In this document: positions 25,363 through 34,378 of the stretch, piece after piece
Layout of the letters: each line of letters opens with the position of its first letter
Position numbering within the stretch: the stretch's first letter is position 1
DNA from: Thermosporothrix hazakensis
GTDB lineage: Bacteria > Chloroflexota > Ktedonobacteria > Ktedonobacterales > Ktedonobacteraceae
Direction of reading: 5' to 3'
Assembly: GCF_003253565.1 (NCBI RefSeq)
Contig: NZ_QKUF01000001.1
Span: forward strand, 639,867 to 703,866
Length of the DNA: 64,000 bases
Made by a program: the position numbers and the translations under genes
Notes under the pieces: model-generated
What the model was told of the DNA's origin: nothing
Databases searched by the model: none
Seen by the model: the letters and a program-made list of their open reading frames with translations, nothing else

Positions 25363-26415
25363 TCAGGCCCCATCAGATTTCCTGTGTCCCTCCGGTTGAG
25401 TAACGCGCCCGGGAGCAGGATACGGCAGCTTAAAGATCGAGTACAGGTAGTAGAGCGACGGCAGCAGGATAATTAAACCGATCAAGACCGAAATCAGCAC
25501 GACCTTGATGACATTTGGCTCGTTCGCCGCCGCAGAGACCGTCAGAGCAGGCGGAACCAGATACGGATATTGCGAGAAGCCCCAGGCGCTCAACAGGAAT
25601 GCCGTCGCAACAATCACCGCCAGGCGCGACAGCCGATATTGTTTCAGCCAGAGCAGCGCCGCTGTGAGCAATCCAAGCAGCATGGACACAATCACCAGCG
25701 GGATGCCATGTCCCAGCATGCCCCGCCAGAGCCCGGGCGCATAGATCGGCGAGAGCAGCAGACCAAGCAGGCCAAGCACGGCAGTAACCGCGCCCGCGAT
25801 CAACGCTTTCTTACGGTAGGATTCGCAGAGAAACGCGTCCTGAGCGTCTTTCGCCTCAACTGTTAGATAGACCGCCGCCAATGCTGTGCAGAGTGCAATA
25901 CCCATCAGACCAATAATGATCGCAAAGGGAGAGAGCCAGGGAGAAACATTCGCCGCGTTTGGCTTTCCGCTCGGGTCAAGCAGATGACCGCTGGCAACCG
26001 CTGCGGCACTGGCTCCCAGAAAAAACGGAGTCAGGGCGCTGGCAATATTAAAAACCTTCCACCACACATTTGCGAACAGGCTACTCGTATCCGGCGCATA
26101 ATAGCGAAAAATGAATGCCGCACCACGTAAGACGATACCGAGTAAGGCCAGCAACAGCGGAAAGAAAAGCGCAACACACAGGATAGCGAATCCCTTTGGA
26201 AAGAGAGTAAACAAGCCGACCACCAGAAAGATCAGCCAGACATGGTTTGCTTCCCAGACAGGCCCAAGCGCATGATTGATAAATTCATGCTGGCGCTCCG
26301 CATTCCTGCCCGTGAATATTCCCAGTACGCCAGCTCCAAAGTCGGCGCCCCCCAACACGGTATAGGTAATTAAGGCCAACCAGAGAACGATCAGGGCCAG
26401 CAATGCAACATCCAT
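25363..26415 (-). CDS. cydB: Cytochrome bd oxidase subunit II
   Basis: A 350-residue polytopic membrane protein, subunit II of the quinol:O2 oxidoreductase cytochrome bd. Typical parts are the first helix LIVLWLALITYTVLGGADFG with the conserved GGADFGAG, NHALGPVWEANHVWL, and a long series of hydrophobic helices. It follows cydA by 4 bases. The subunit binds no redox haem in most members but shapes the b595/d site in subunit I. Confidence 0.93.
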   Translation of the reverse strand: MDVALLALIVLWLALITYTVLGGADFGAGVLGIFTGRNAERQHEFINHALGPVWEANHVWLIFLVVGLFTLFPKGFAILCVALFFPLLLALLGIVLRGAAFIFRYYAPDTSSLFANVWWKVFNIASALTPFFLGASAAAVASGHLLDPSGKPNAANVSPWLSPFAIIIGLMGIALCTALAAVYLTVEAKDAQDAFLCESYRKKALIAGAVTAVLGLLGLLLSPIYAPGLWRGMLGHGIPLVIVSMLLGLLTAALLWLKQYRLSRLAVIVATAFLLSAWGFSQYPYLVPPALTVSAAANEPNVIKVVLISVLIGLIILLPSLYYLYSIFKLPYPAPGRVTQPEGHRKSDGA

Positions 26416-26419
26416 CCAA

Positions 26420-27763
26420 CTACACCCCCGCTTTCTCTACTGGCTGCTCCTGGCCCGGCATTCCAACCTGTGGCATTGGAGAACGAGCAACCCAGAGTAG
26501 CAACCCGATCAACGCCACAGCCAGCAGAATATAGACCAGCGAGAACACCAGAAAACTGATAGTTACCCAGGGAGCCGGTGTAGCGGCATCTGCCGTACGG
26601 AGAAAACCAACGATTGTCCAGGGTTGCCGTCCAAGCTCGGTCACCATCCAACCGGTTTCGATGGCAAGAAAAGCCAGCGGCCCGGCAATCACAACCCCCC
26701 AGAGCAACACACGGTTGAGCGGAATTCGCCGCTTGATCGCCGTGGAGATCCAGAAAACAGCCGCAACCAGCAATCCGAAGAAACCACAGCCAACCATCAC
26801 ATCAAACGAAAGATGCACCAGCGGGATATTCGGCCAGTCAGAGGGAGCAAACTGATCCAGGCCCTTCAAAGGCGCGTTTGGATCGCCCTTTGCCAGCACG
26901 CTTAACAGCTTTGGCAGCTCAATACCGTAGTGCACCGTCCGATTGTCAGGGTCGACCAGACCCCCGATCGTGATCGGCAGGCCATTGCCGGAGTGAAAGA
27001 CCGCCTCCATCGCCGCAAACTTGGTCGGCTGTGCATCAGAAAGGAAGCGAGCATTGAAGTCACCGCTGATAATCTGCAAGGGGGTGGCGATCACAGCCAT
27101 CAACATGCCGATCATCAAACCTTTGCGATGATAGTTGTCTCGTTTGCCGCGCAGAATACCCCAGGCATAGACAGCCGCCACTGCGAACCCGGTTGCTACA
27201 TAACAGGCCAGCATCATGTGAATGGTTTCATAAGGCGTGCTTGGATTCAGCATGGCTTGAATGGGATCAATATCAACCGGCCTTCCATTCTTTAAAACGA
27301 AGCCCGTCGGCGTATTCATCCATGCATTCGCACTGACCACAAACCAGGCCGAGACCAGCGCACTGATCCAAACCGGAAAAGAACAGAGCCAGTGGGCACG
27401 CGGAGAAAGCCGATTCCAGCCATACAGGTAGAGACCAAGAAAGATAGCTTCCAGAAAGAAGGCAAATCCTTCCAGCATAAAAGGATATCCGATCACCCCG
27501 CCGCCAAAATCCATAAACGTTGGCCACAGAAGCCCGAGTTCAAACGAGAGAATGGTACCGGATACAGCGCCAATCGCAAACAGAATGGCGGCTCCCTTTG
27601 ACCAACGGCGAGTCAGTAACATCCAGTCTCGATTCTTCGTTTTAAGCGCCAGACCCTCGGCTATGCAGAATAGAAGAGGCAGTCCGACCCCGAGAGCCGA
27701 AAAGATAATATGGAATGCCAGGGACGTTCCCATCTGGGCACGTGCAGCGAGCAGGTCTGACAT
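26420..27763 (-). CDS. cydA: Cytochrome bd oxidase subunit I
   Basis: A 447-residue haem-bearing subunit that oxidises menaquinol/ubiquinol and reduces O2. The start is ATG 27763 (MSDLLAARAQMG) with GAGGTGA upstream; the frame runs 27 codons further into the leader. The conserved N-terminal His is in SLAFHIIFSALG and the acid-rich helix in FFLEAIFLGLYLYGWNR. The GRQPW motif is present in ELGRQPWTIVG, and the Q-loop looks short, as in the CIO-type or Bacillus-type enzymes rather than the E. coli long-loop form. The promoter at 27875-27904 drives cydA-cydB. Confidence 0.93.
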   Translation of the reverse strand: MSDLLAARAQMGTSLAFHIIFSALGVGLPLLFCIAEGLALKTKNRDWMLLTRRWSKGAAILFAIGAVSGTILSFELGLLWPTFMDFGGGVIGYPFMLEGFAFFLEAIFLGLYLYGWNRLSPRAHWLCSFPVWISALVSAWFVVSANAWMNTPTGFVLKNGRPVDIDPIQAMLNPSTPYETIHMMLACYVATGFAVAAVYAWGILRGKRDNYHRKGLMIGMLMAVIATPLQIISGDFNARFLSDAQPTKFAAMEAVFHSGNGLPITIGGLVDPDNRTVHYGIELPKLLSVLAKGDPNAPLKGLDQFAPSDWPNIPLVHLSFDVMVGCGFFGLLVAAVFWISTAIKRRIPLNRVLLWGVVIAGPLAFLAIETGWMVTELGRQPWTIVGFLRTADAATPAPWVTISFLVFSLVYILLAVALIGLLLWVARSPMPQVGMPGQEQPVEKAGV

Positions 27764-27858
27764 ACGAAATTCACCTCTACTCCTTCTAAAATTGAGGAAC
27801 TGACTTCTTCTCTCCCCTCCGCACCACGGCGCCACCCGAATCACCCTTTCCTTATGCT

Positions 27859-27866
27859 ACACGTGT
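27859..27866 (-). promoter_or_regulatory. Palindrome ACACGTGT downstream of the cyd -10
   Basis: A perfect 8-bp palindrome sits 9-16 bases after the -10, where a repressor could act. It matches no regulator site I can name. Confidence 0.3.
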
Positions 27867-27874
27867 CCAGAGCG

Positions 27875-27904
27875 AGTATTCGTTACACGCCGCATTTATG
27901 TCAA
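27875..27904 (-). promoter_or_regulatory. cydAB promoter
   Basis: On the minus strand, TTGACA (27904-27899), an 18-base spacer and AATACT (27880-27875). The leader is about 105 nt. Confidence 0.7.
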
Positions 27905-27938
27905 CAACAACAATGCGCGCAGAATACCGGGAAGCAGA

Positions 27939-28460
27939 TCAAAACGACATCGCGCGCAAATCGGGCCAACCGTAGGCAACCTCATGCAATGAAAAGCCGT
28001 TATCTTCCACCATCATTTCTCTAACCAGTATGCCTCCAAGCGCCTCATAGAAGCGCCGTGCCGGATTGGTGGCAAGCACCCAGATCAGCATACTCTCCAT
28101 ACCATGCGCGAGGAAATCTGCTACCAGCACCCTCACCAATGTGCGTCCGAGCCCCTGCCTCTGCGCTTCCTGTAACAGATAAAGGCAATATACTTCGGCG
28201 GCATAGCCGGGATCATCGCTCCGTAACGGTCCGCCGTTCGCAAAGCCCACAAGCCGCCCTTGTTTATCCTCCGCCACATAGACCAGCGCATCGGGCTGCT
28301 GCAACACATGTTCCCAGGTTCGCTGACGCCGCTCTAACGTACGCTGCGCGATATATTCGGCGGGCATCAACCCCTGATAGGTGGTCTGCCAGCTCTCAGT
28401 GTGAACGAAAGCAATGCCATGCGCGTCTTCAGTTCGCGCCGGACGAATGGTAACAACCAT
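27939..28460 (-). CDS. GNAT family N-acetyltransferase
   Basis: A 173-residue acetyl-CoA-dependent acetyltransferase. The N-terminus VTIRPARTEDAHGIAFVH is the usual beta1-alpha1, and the CoA pyrophosphate loop is QEAQRQGLGRTL, with FYEALGG near the end. The ATG follows AGGAGTGTGCG. The substrate is unknown. The gene is divergent from the PH-like gene at 28546, with only 85 bases between the starts. Confidence 0.9.
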   Translation of the reverse strand: MVVTIRPARTEDAHGIAFVHTESWQTTYQGLMPAEYIAQRTLERRQRTWEHVLQQPDALVYVAEDKQGRLVGFANGGPLRSDDPGYAAEVYCLYLLQEAQRQGLGRTLVRVLVADFLAHGMESMLIWVLATNPARRFYEALGGILVREMMVEDNGFSLHEVAYGWPDLRAMSF

Positions 28461-28481
28461 CTACGCACACTCCTGTCACTA

Positions 28482-28490
28482 TGGTATAAT
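28482..28490 (+). promoter_or_regulatory. Extended -10 promoter of the PH-like gene
   Basis: TGGTATAAT is a perfect extended -10 (TATAAT 28485-28490), 56 bases before the GTG start. Confidence 0.6.
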
Positions 28491-28545
28491 CTGCCTTGAT
28501 TTGAAAAATTCTATTCTGGTTCTATTCGCAGGAGGAGCAAACGCG

Positions 28546-29193
28546 GTGTCTCAAAGCCAGGCGCAAAAGATCATCAAAAGCCTGAAAGGGCTCGACAAGC
28601 AATTACAGCCAGATGAACAGCCTCTGCTTGATATTCCCGGTATCTGGGATAATGGCAAAGAGAAGCGTAGCGAGGCGGGAGACGTTGTGCTCACCAACCA
28701 GCGCGTTTTTGGCTTTTATTACCGCAGTTTCCCGCGAGAATATCTCTTCCTTGATGCTATTCCGCTTGCCTCCATCAAACGAGTAACGCTCCGTCAGAAG
28801 AGCTTTGAGCCGTTGTTCCGTGAATTAAGTATCAGCGATGGAGAACGAACTGTCTATGTGCGCTCCTCCCGTGCCAAAATTGAAGAATTGTACCGGGCAC
28901 TTCGTTCCGCCATTGAAGAGCATGCCCCGACAGCCAGTGAGGCCTTTGAGCAGCCGCAAACCACAGAGGAGAGACGCGAGGCCCCAAGCTATGAGCGTCA
29001 GGAGGTCAGTGCTAAATTTGACACCTCCCCGCTGGCGATTACGCTCCTTTTCGCAGGCGGCATCTTACTTGAGGTCATCGGTGTCATTCTCTGGAGTTTT
29101 ACCGGTAGTCCGCAGGCAGGCCTCTCGCTCTGTTTTGCAGGATTTATTGCCGTAATCACCGCTATTTTCGTCCAGCGACAACGTGCCCGCTAG
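28546..29193 (+). CDS. Membrane protein with a bacterial PH-like domain
   Basis: A 215-residue protein starting with GTG 28546, with GGAGGAG 8 bases upstream; an open frame from 28414 lacks a ribosome site and crosses the promoter. Residues ~40-130 look like a small PH-like beta sandwich (AGDVVLTNQRVFGFYYR, IPLASIKRVTLRQK, RTVYVRSSRAKIEELYRAL). A Glu/Pro-rich linker follows, then two hydrophobic helices (about 160-182 and 187-207) and a basic end. Such proteins are probably membrane-surface adaptors; the function here is unknown. Confidence 0.75.
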   Translation: MSQSQAQKIIKSLKGLDKQLQPDEQPLLDIPGIWDNGKEKRSEAGDVVLTNQRVFGFYYRSFPREYLFLDAIPLASIKRVTLRQKSFEPLFRELSISDGERTVYVRSSRAKIEELYRALRSAIEEHAPTASEAFEQPQTTEERREAPSYERQEVSAKFDTSPLAITLLFAGGILLEVIGVILWSFTGSPQAGLSLCFAGFIAVITAIFVQRQRAR

Positions 29194-29417
29194 CTCCTTG
29201 CACCACCAGGATAACACCTCCTCCTTTCCTGCAACAAACAGCCCACCCGAGTATGGCTCTGGAAGTGGGACACTTCCTCTTTTCTTCCAACCAGCGCTTC
29301 TGATTCCGCTTCGGAGTGATCTTCATGGATATAAGAAAATACCCCTCTTCCTTCTCCACAAACGCCGGGAAAGAAAAAGGCAGAGTTATTCCCATCTTCG
29401 CGCGTTAGCTAGCAACG
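29194..29417. other. Spacer before the etf operon
   Basis: About 220 bases with no recognisable gene. Short open frames on both strands have no family features. Confidence 0.4.
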
Positions 29418-29447
29418 TTGACACGTTCTTTTTCAGACAGGTACAAT
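29418..29447 (+). promoter_or_regulatory. etfBA-etfD promoter
   Basis: TTGACA (29418-29423), an 18-base spacer and TACAAT (29442-29447). The leader to etfB is about 70 nt. Confidence 0.78.
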
Positions 29448-29522
29448 AGTATAACCGAAGGAAACAACGCGGTTTCCTTGTCTCCCACGTCCTACATCAA
29501 CAATAGACGAGGCGCAGAAACG

Positions 29523-30308
29523 ATGAAGATTATTGTCTGTATAAAACAGGTGCCTGACCCAAATACCACGGTCAGTAAACTGGACCCGAACACCAAACGA
29601 CTCGTACGCACAGGCGTATCCCTCATTCTCGATCCTGGCGACGAGAGTACTATTTCCGCGGCAATCAAACTTCGTGACACCATTGGTAACAGCGAATTAA
29701 TCGCGTTGAGCATGGGGCCCGCCTCCGCTCAGGAAGGCATGCGCCGCGCCCTGGCTATGGGCTGCGACCGCGCCATTCTGGTCACAGATGACGCGCTGGC
29801 AGGTTCTGACGCGCTGGCAACGGCTCGCGTCCTCTCCTCCGTCATCCAAAAAGAGGGGGCGGATCTGGTGTTCTGCTCGACCGAGAGTACCGATGGCTAT
29901 ACCGGCATGGTACCCGGTGGAATCGCGGAGTTTCTGGGCATTCCTCAGCTCACCTTTGCCCGCGAAATCAAGGTAGAAGGCACGAAAGCCGTCATCAAAC
30001 GCGTGATTCCGTCCGGTTATCAAACCGTTGAATGTCAGTTGCCCGCTGTCGTCACCATCGCCAGTGGCTCGTTTGAGGCTATTTACCCGACCATGAAGGG
30101 TATTATGAGTGCAAAGCGCAAGCCATTCAGTCAGTTGAAGCTGGCGGATCTGGGTCTTGACGCGGCGCAGGTAGGTGAGCAGGGAGCCCGCGAGAAAATT
30201 CTGAGCATTGGTCAGGTCGAGGCCCGTGCGGCAGGACAGATTATCAAGGACGATGGCACTGCGGCTCAGCAGATCGCTGACTTTTTGCAGCGGTACCAGT
30301 TGCTTTAG
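29523..30308 (+). CDS. etfB: Electron transfer flavoprotein beta subunit
   Basis: A 261-residue subunit that binds AMP and receives electrons from acyl-CoA dehydrogenases together with EtfA. The start MKIIVCIKQVPDPNTTV is the family N-terminus, and DPGDESTISAAIKL and GCDRAILVTDDALAGSDALA follow. The open frame begins at 29418 inside the promoter, so the true start is ATG 29523 (weak GAGGCG site). It is followed 24 bases later by etfA. Confidence 0.95.
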   Translation: MKIIVCIKQVPDPNTTVSKLDPNTKRLVRTGVSLILDPGDESTISAAIKLRDTIGNSELIALSMGPASAQEGMRRALAMGCDRAILVTDDALAGSDALATARVLSSVIQKEGADLVFCSTESTDGYTGMVPGGIAEFLGIPQLTFAREIKVEGTKAVIKRVIPSGYQTVECQLPAVVTIASGSFEAIYPTMKGIMSAKRKPFSQLKLADLGLDAAQVGEQGAREKILSIGQVEARAAGQIIKDDGTAAQQIADFLQRYQLL

Positions 30309-30332
30309 GAACCAGCGAAAGGAGAATAGCAG

Positions 30333-31298
30333 ATGGCACACACAATCTGGGTTCTGATCGAACTCGAAAATGGAAAGCCCGCCCGCTCTTCGCTGGAAGT
30401 GCTCGGGAAAGCTGCAAAACTGGGCCGTGCAGAAGCGATCGTGCTTGGTGCAGCCGCAGCAGAGATCGCTCCGGAACTTGGGCAGTACGGAGCTGAGAAG
30501 GTCTATGTCCACGCCGATGAAACCTATGACACATATCTGACCCTGCCCGCCGTTGAGACAGTCAGTAATCTTCTCAAGCAGCATCAGCCCGATCTACTCT
30601 TGCTGGCAACCACCTATAACCTGCGCGATATCGCTGCACGCCTGATGGTTCGCAACAATATCGGCCTGATTACCGACGCCACTGATCTGAACTTCGAGAA
30701 TGATGGCCTGAAGGTCACTGTGCCCTGGGGTGGTGAGAATCTTGTCACCGCGACTCATCCCTATCAGGGAACCGGTATTGTGCTGGTCCGTCCGAAGGCC
30801 TTCGCACTGGAGCGCTACGAAGGGCGCACCGCTGAAGTTGAGACGCTCACGACCACAATCAGCACCGAAGCCCAGGCGATCAAGGTCATCGATACGGTCG
30901 AGGTTGCCAGTGAAGGACCAGCCCTCGAAGATGCCGCAGTGATTGTCAGTGGCGGTCGTGGCCTGGGTAAAGCCGAGAATTATCATCTGGTTGAAGAGCT
31001 GGCGGCAGCACTTGGAGGCGCTCCCGGAGCAACACGCGCCATTGTCGATGCTGGCTGGCTCCCCTATAGCTATCAGATCGGCCAGACGGGAAAGACCGTC
31101 AAGCCAACGCTTTATATTGCAGCGGGCATCAGCGGCGCGATTCAACATCTCTCAGGAATGAAAGGCTCAAAGTTTATCGTTGCCATAAACAAAGACGAGA
31201 ATGCGCCTATCTTCTCAGTGGCAGATTTTGGCGTGGTTGGCGATGCGCTGACCATTCTGCCCCAACTGACAGAGGAAGTGAAGAAACGCAAAGCGTAG
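30333..31298 (+). CDS. etfA: Electron transfer flavoprotein alpha subunit
   Basis: A 321-residue subunit carrying the redox FAD. The C-terminal FAD domain has SGGRGLGKAENYHLVEELA, RAIVDAGWLPYSYQIGQTGK and YIAAGISGAIQHLSGM. ATG 30333 follows AAAGGAG. Together with EtfB and the membrane Fe-S protein downstream it forms the path acyl-CoA to quinone. An acyl-CoA dehydrogenase gene lies at 38933-40078. Confidence 0.96.
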   Translation: MAHTIWVLIELENGKPARSSLEVLGKAAKLGRAEAIVLGAAAAEIAPELGQYGAEKVYVHADETYDTYLTLPAVETVSNLLKQHQPDLLLLATTYNLRDIAARLMVRNNIGLITDATDLNFENDGLKVTVPWGGENLVTATHPYQGTGIVLVRPKAFALERYEGRTAEVETLTTTISTEAQAIKVIDTVEVASEGPALEDAAVIVSGGRGLGKAENYHLVEELAAALGGAPGATRAIVDAGWLPYSYQIGQTGKTVKPTLYIAAGISGAIQHLSGMKGSKFIVAINKDENAPIFSVADFGVVGDALTILPQLTEEVKKRKA

Positions 31299-31316
31299 TC
31301 GCTTCTGTGACAATGC

Positions 31317-31344
31317 GGGTGCCTTTCCAGAGAGAAAGGTACCC
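31317..31344 (+). promoter_or_regulatory. Hairpin between etfA and the etfD-like gene
   Basis: GGGTGCCTTTC (31317-31327) pairs with GAAAGGTACCC (31334-31344), one G-U pair, 6-nt loop. A short CTTTTT comes 10 bases later. It may attenuate read-through, so the downstream gene may be expressed at a lower level. Confidence 0.5.
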
Positions 31345-31530
31345 TCTACAAGCACTTTTTACCCACGTCACCAACGATGCTGACGCGTTCCCCGCTTTCG
31401 GGGTGGTCGCCAGGCGTCGTGAAGAGAGTTCTTGAAAAAGAGGACTGAGCGCTTTTGTACGGGCGACCGATGCTCTCGCGAAAGCATTCCGAAAACCGCC
31501 CGTCCGAAGTCTAGACGGAGGTTCCATACC

Positions 31531-33666
31531 ATGACGCCCCCACCGATTTCACCTACCGGGGGTTGGCTCGGCACCGCCCTGTTTCTTGTCGTACTGGTTG
31601 CAGCCCTGGGGCTCTTTGCCTGGCGAGCCGGCGAGCTGGTTATGCTGCTGGTAAAAGCGCGTCCAGAAAACCGCTTCGACCGCATCGATGACCGAATCGG
31701 CTCGATCTTTCAAGGCGTTCTCGGGCAGAGCGGTGTATTGCGCGACCCTATCCCTGGAATAGCACACTTCTTTACCTTCTGGGGCTTTATCGTGATCCAG
31801 ATCGGGTTGCTGGATCTCATACTGAATGCATTCAATCTCTCGCTGCCATTCGTCGGTGAGAGTCATGTGTTCGCCTGGATTCTTGATAGCTTCCTCGTTC
31901 TGGTATTCGCGGCCCTGGTCATCTTTGCTATCCGGCGCGCAGTGTTTCATCCCAAACAACTGCAAAGCTTCCTGCATGGCCCCTGGGATGGCTATATCAT
32001 TCTAGGGTTGATCTTTCTGGTTATCTTGACCCTTGCCCTGGTCGAGGGCTTCGAGTATAGCGCCACACACGGTACGGCCTGGACCCCACTCGGTGAGTTT
32101 TTCTACCCGCTGTTCCGTCTGGCCGGAGATCAGGCCAGTATCAACGCCTATCGCTTTCTCTGGTGGGTTCATGTCCTGATCGTGCTTGCCTTCCTGATCT
32201 ATTTGCCACGCTCCAAGCACCTGCACCTGCTGGCAACACCGTTTAACGTCTTCTTCCAGAGCTATAAACCGAAGGGCGCACTCCCGCCGATCGAGAATCT
32301 GGAAGAGCGAGAGGATTATGGCGTCTCGAAGGTGGAGCAATTCACCTGGAAACAGCTCCTCGATGGCTATGCCTGTACGGAGTGTGGTCGCTGTAACACG
32401 GTCTGCCCTGCCACCAATACCGGCAAGCCTCTCTACCCGAAAGAGATCATTCTAGGCGTCAAAGAGGCTCTCTTTGTCCGCAGCGGTGAGATCCTGGGCC
32501 GCGAGACGATCTACGACAAATATGGAACCGCTGCCGTGAAGGAAGATCAGACGGCAGATGAGCAGGCAGCTCATCATAAACCAATGGTTGGCGGTATCAT
32601 CTCAAAAGAGGCGCTCTGGGCCTGTACGACCTGTATGGCCTGTATGGAGATCTGCCCGGTCTCGATCGAGCATGTGCCCAAAATCGTTGACATGCGCCGC
32701 AGCCTCGTGATGGAGGAAAGCGAGTTCCCGCAAGAGGTTACTTCCCTCTTTAACAATATCGAGCGCAACGGCAATCCCTGGGAGATCAGTAACGACAAAC
32801 GCGCCGAGTGGGCCGCTGGCCTGGATATTCCGCTGCTCTCTGAGAATCCCGATGCCGATGTACTTTACTGGGTTGGCTGTATGGGCTCATTCGATGAGCG
32901 CAACAAGAAGGTGGCAACCTCGGTTGCAAAGGTGCTCAAAGCCGCAAAGGTCAACTTTGCTATTCTTGGCCCTGAAGAAAGCTGTACGGGCGACCCCGCA
33001 CGCCGCATCGGCCACGAATATCTGTGGTATATGCAAGCGCAACAGAACGTGGAGACGCTCAATAGCTACGGCTTCAATCAGTCGCTGCCACCCGCAGACG
33101 AGCACGCAGGCCCTCCCAAACATCGCACGATTATTACCGCCTGCCCCCACTGCTTCAACACCATCAAGCATGAGTACCCGCAGGTCGGTGGTGATTACGA
33201 TGTGGTCCACCATACCGTGTTCATCAATAAGCTGGTAGAAGATGGCAAGCTTGAGCTTCCTGAGGGTTTTGATAAGCGCAAGCTCACCTATCATGACCCC
33301 TGCTATGTCGGTCGCTACAATGATGTGTACGATGAGCCGCGCCGCGTGTTGACTGTACTGAACAATAATGGCATCGTTGAGATGCAGCGCAACCGCAATC
33401 GGAGCTTCTGCTGTGGCGGCGGTGGCGGGCGAGCCTGGATGGAGGAAAAGATAGGCAAGCGCATCAACCAGACCCGCGTGAACGAGGCCCTGGACACCAA
33501 AGCCGAGGTGCTGGCTGCTGCCTGTCCTTTCTGTATCACTATGTTTGAGGATGGCATCAAAGGCGTTGAGGCTGAGGAGAAGCTTCAGGTTGAGGATATC
33601 TCGGAGATTCTGGTTCAAGCAATCGACCAGAAAGAGACATCCAACAGAAGACCTGCTACCATCTAG
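31531..33666 (+). CDS. Membrane-bound ETF:menaquinone oxidoreductase-type Fe-S protein (EtfD/FadF-like)
   Basis: A 711-residue fusion of an N-terminal membrane domain and a heterodisulfide-reductase-like Fe-S part. Residues ~10-250 hold 5-6 helices resembling the cytochrome b-type gamma subunit of nitrate reductase. Two 4Fe-4S motifs follow: CTECGRCNTVCP from residue 282 and CTTCMACMEICP from residue 365. The C-terminal half has two CCG-type cysteine-rich domains (YWVGCMGS, CPHCFNTIKHEYP, NRSFCCGGGGGRAWM, CPFCITMF). The same order with etfBA occurs in Bacillus (fadF) and Mycobacterium (etfD). ATG 31531 follows CGGAGG. Confidence 0.9.
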   Translation: MTPPPISPTGGWLGTALFLVVLVAALGLFAWRAGELVMLLVKARPENRFDRIDDRIGSIFQGVLGQSGVLRDPIPGIAHFFTFWGFIVIQIGLLDLILNAFNLSLPFVGESHVFAWILDSFLVLVFAALVIFAIRRAVFHPKQLQSFLHGPWDGYIILGLIFLVILTLALVEGFEYSATHGTAWTPLGEFFYPLFRLAGDQASINAYRFLWWVHVLIVLAFLIYLPRSKHLHLLATPFNVFFQSYKPKGALPPIENLEEREDYGVSKVEQFTWKQLLDGYACTECGRCNTVCPATNTGKPLYPKEIILGVKEALFVRSGEILGRETIYDKYGTAAVKEDQTADEQAAHHKPMVGGIISKEALWACTTCMACMEICPVSIEHVPKIVDMRRSLVMEESEFPQEVTSLFNNIERNGNPWEISNDKRAEWAAGLDIPLLSENPDADVLYWVGCMGSFDERNKKVATSVAKVLKAAKVNFAILGPEESCTGDPARRIGHEYLWYMQAQQNVETLNSYGFNQSLPPADEHAGPPKHRTIITACPHCFNTIKHEYPQVGGDYDVVHHTVFINKLVEDGKLELPEGFDKRKLTYHDPCYVGRYNDVYDEPRRVLTVLNNNGIVEMQRNRNRSFCCGGGGGRAWMEEKIGKRINQTRVNEALDTKAEVLAAACPFCITMFEDGIKGVEAEEKLQVEDISEILVQAIDQKETSNRRPATI

Positions 33667-33699
33667 AGCCAGATAGCCCAAAGACGAACAGAAACAATA

Positions 33700-33735
33700 G
33701 AAAGCCGCCGGGACGTCCCTGCTCCGGCGGCTTTC
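33700..33735 (+). terminator. etf operon terminator
   Basis: GAAAGCCGCCGG (33700-33711) pairs perfectly with CCGGCGGCTTTC (33724-33735). The stem is GC-rich and strong; the trailing T-run is short, so termination may rely partly on the stem. Confidence 0.7.
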
Positions 33736-33967
33736 TGCTTCCCCATGTTGAGCGGCTAGTTACGAACAGAAACAAAGGATTATGCTTCTTGTCCGGTTCG
33801 TGTATCGCTTTCAGTATCCAGTATACGGGAAGCCACTTCCACTGCCCTTTGCTCAGAATTACAGCCGAATTCACGTCAGACGAACGCGCATATGGTCTTT
33901 TTTCGCCCGGATTCTATCTCCTCTTCAAAATTGTCTTATGTAAGATTTGCCGAAGGCTAGAAAAACG

Positions 33968-34375
33968 CTACTTCCTTGCAGACGGATTATAGGACTGAAC
34001 CTGATGCTCGATTTCAGCATAGAGCTCTTCTAGCGAGATCCCGAGCTGCTGTGTGGAAATCAGCAGCTCACGCACAGCCTCGCTCAGTCGTTGCTGCCGC
34101 TCCTCCAGGGGCAGCACGGGCGGCACAGATACAACTCTCGCTCGTTTTCCCACAGAAAGCTCGATCCAACCTTCTTCCTTGAGTTCCCGATATGCTCGCA
34201 CGACTGTATTAGGAGCCAGACCCAGATCTCGGGCGAATTGACGAACAGGTGGAAGCTTCTCTCCGGCCCGCATGCTGCCCGATGCTATCACCCTTCTCAA
34301 TTGCTCTTTGAGTTGCTCATAGGGTGCGACTGAACTATCATGATGAATGACGAGAAGTGGCAATGAGTCCATCAT
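33968..34375 (-). CDS. GntR family transcriptional regulator (YtrA-like)
   Basis: A 135-residue regulator: winged HTH (about 15-85; APYEQLKEQLRRVIASG, EKLPPVRQFARDLGLAPNTV, RAYRELKEEGWIE) with only a short helical tail, the small YtrA type that usually controls adjacent transporter or membrane genes. ATG 34375 has AAAAAGGAG 6 bases upstream. It lies 3 bases after the membrane-protein gene on the same strand, so it is the last gene of that unit. Confidence 0.9.
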   Translation of the reverse strand: MMDSLPLLVIHHDSSVAPYEQLKEQLRRVIASGSMRAGEKLPPVRQFARDLGLAPNTVVRAYRELKEEGWIELSVGKRARVVSVPPVLPLEERQQRLSEAVRELLISTQQLGISLEELYAEIEHQVQSYNPSARK

Positions 34376-34378
34376 CAA

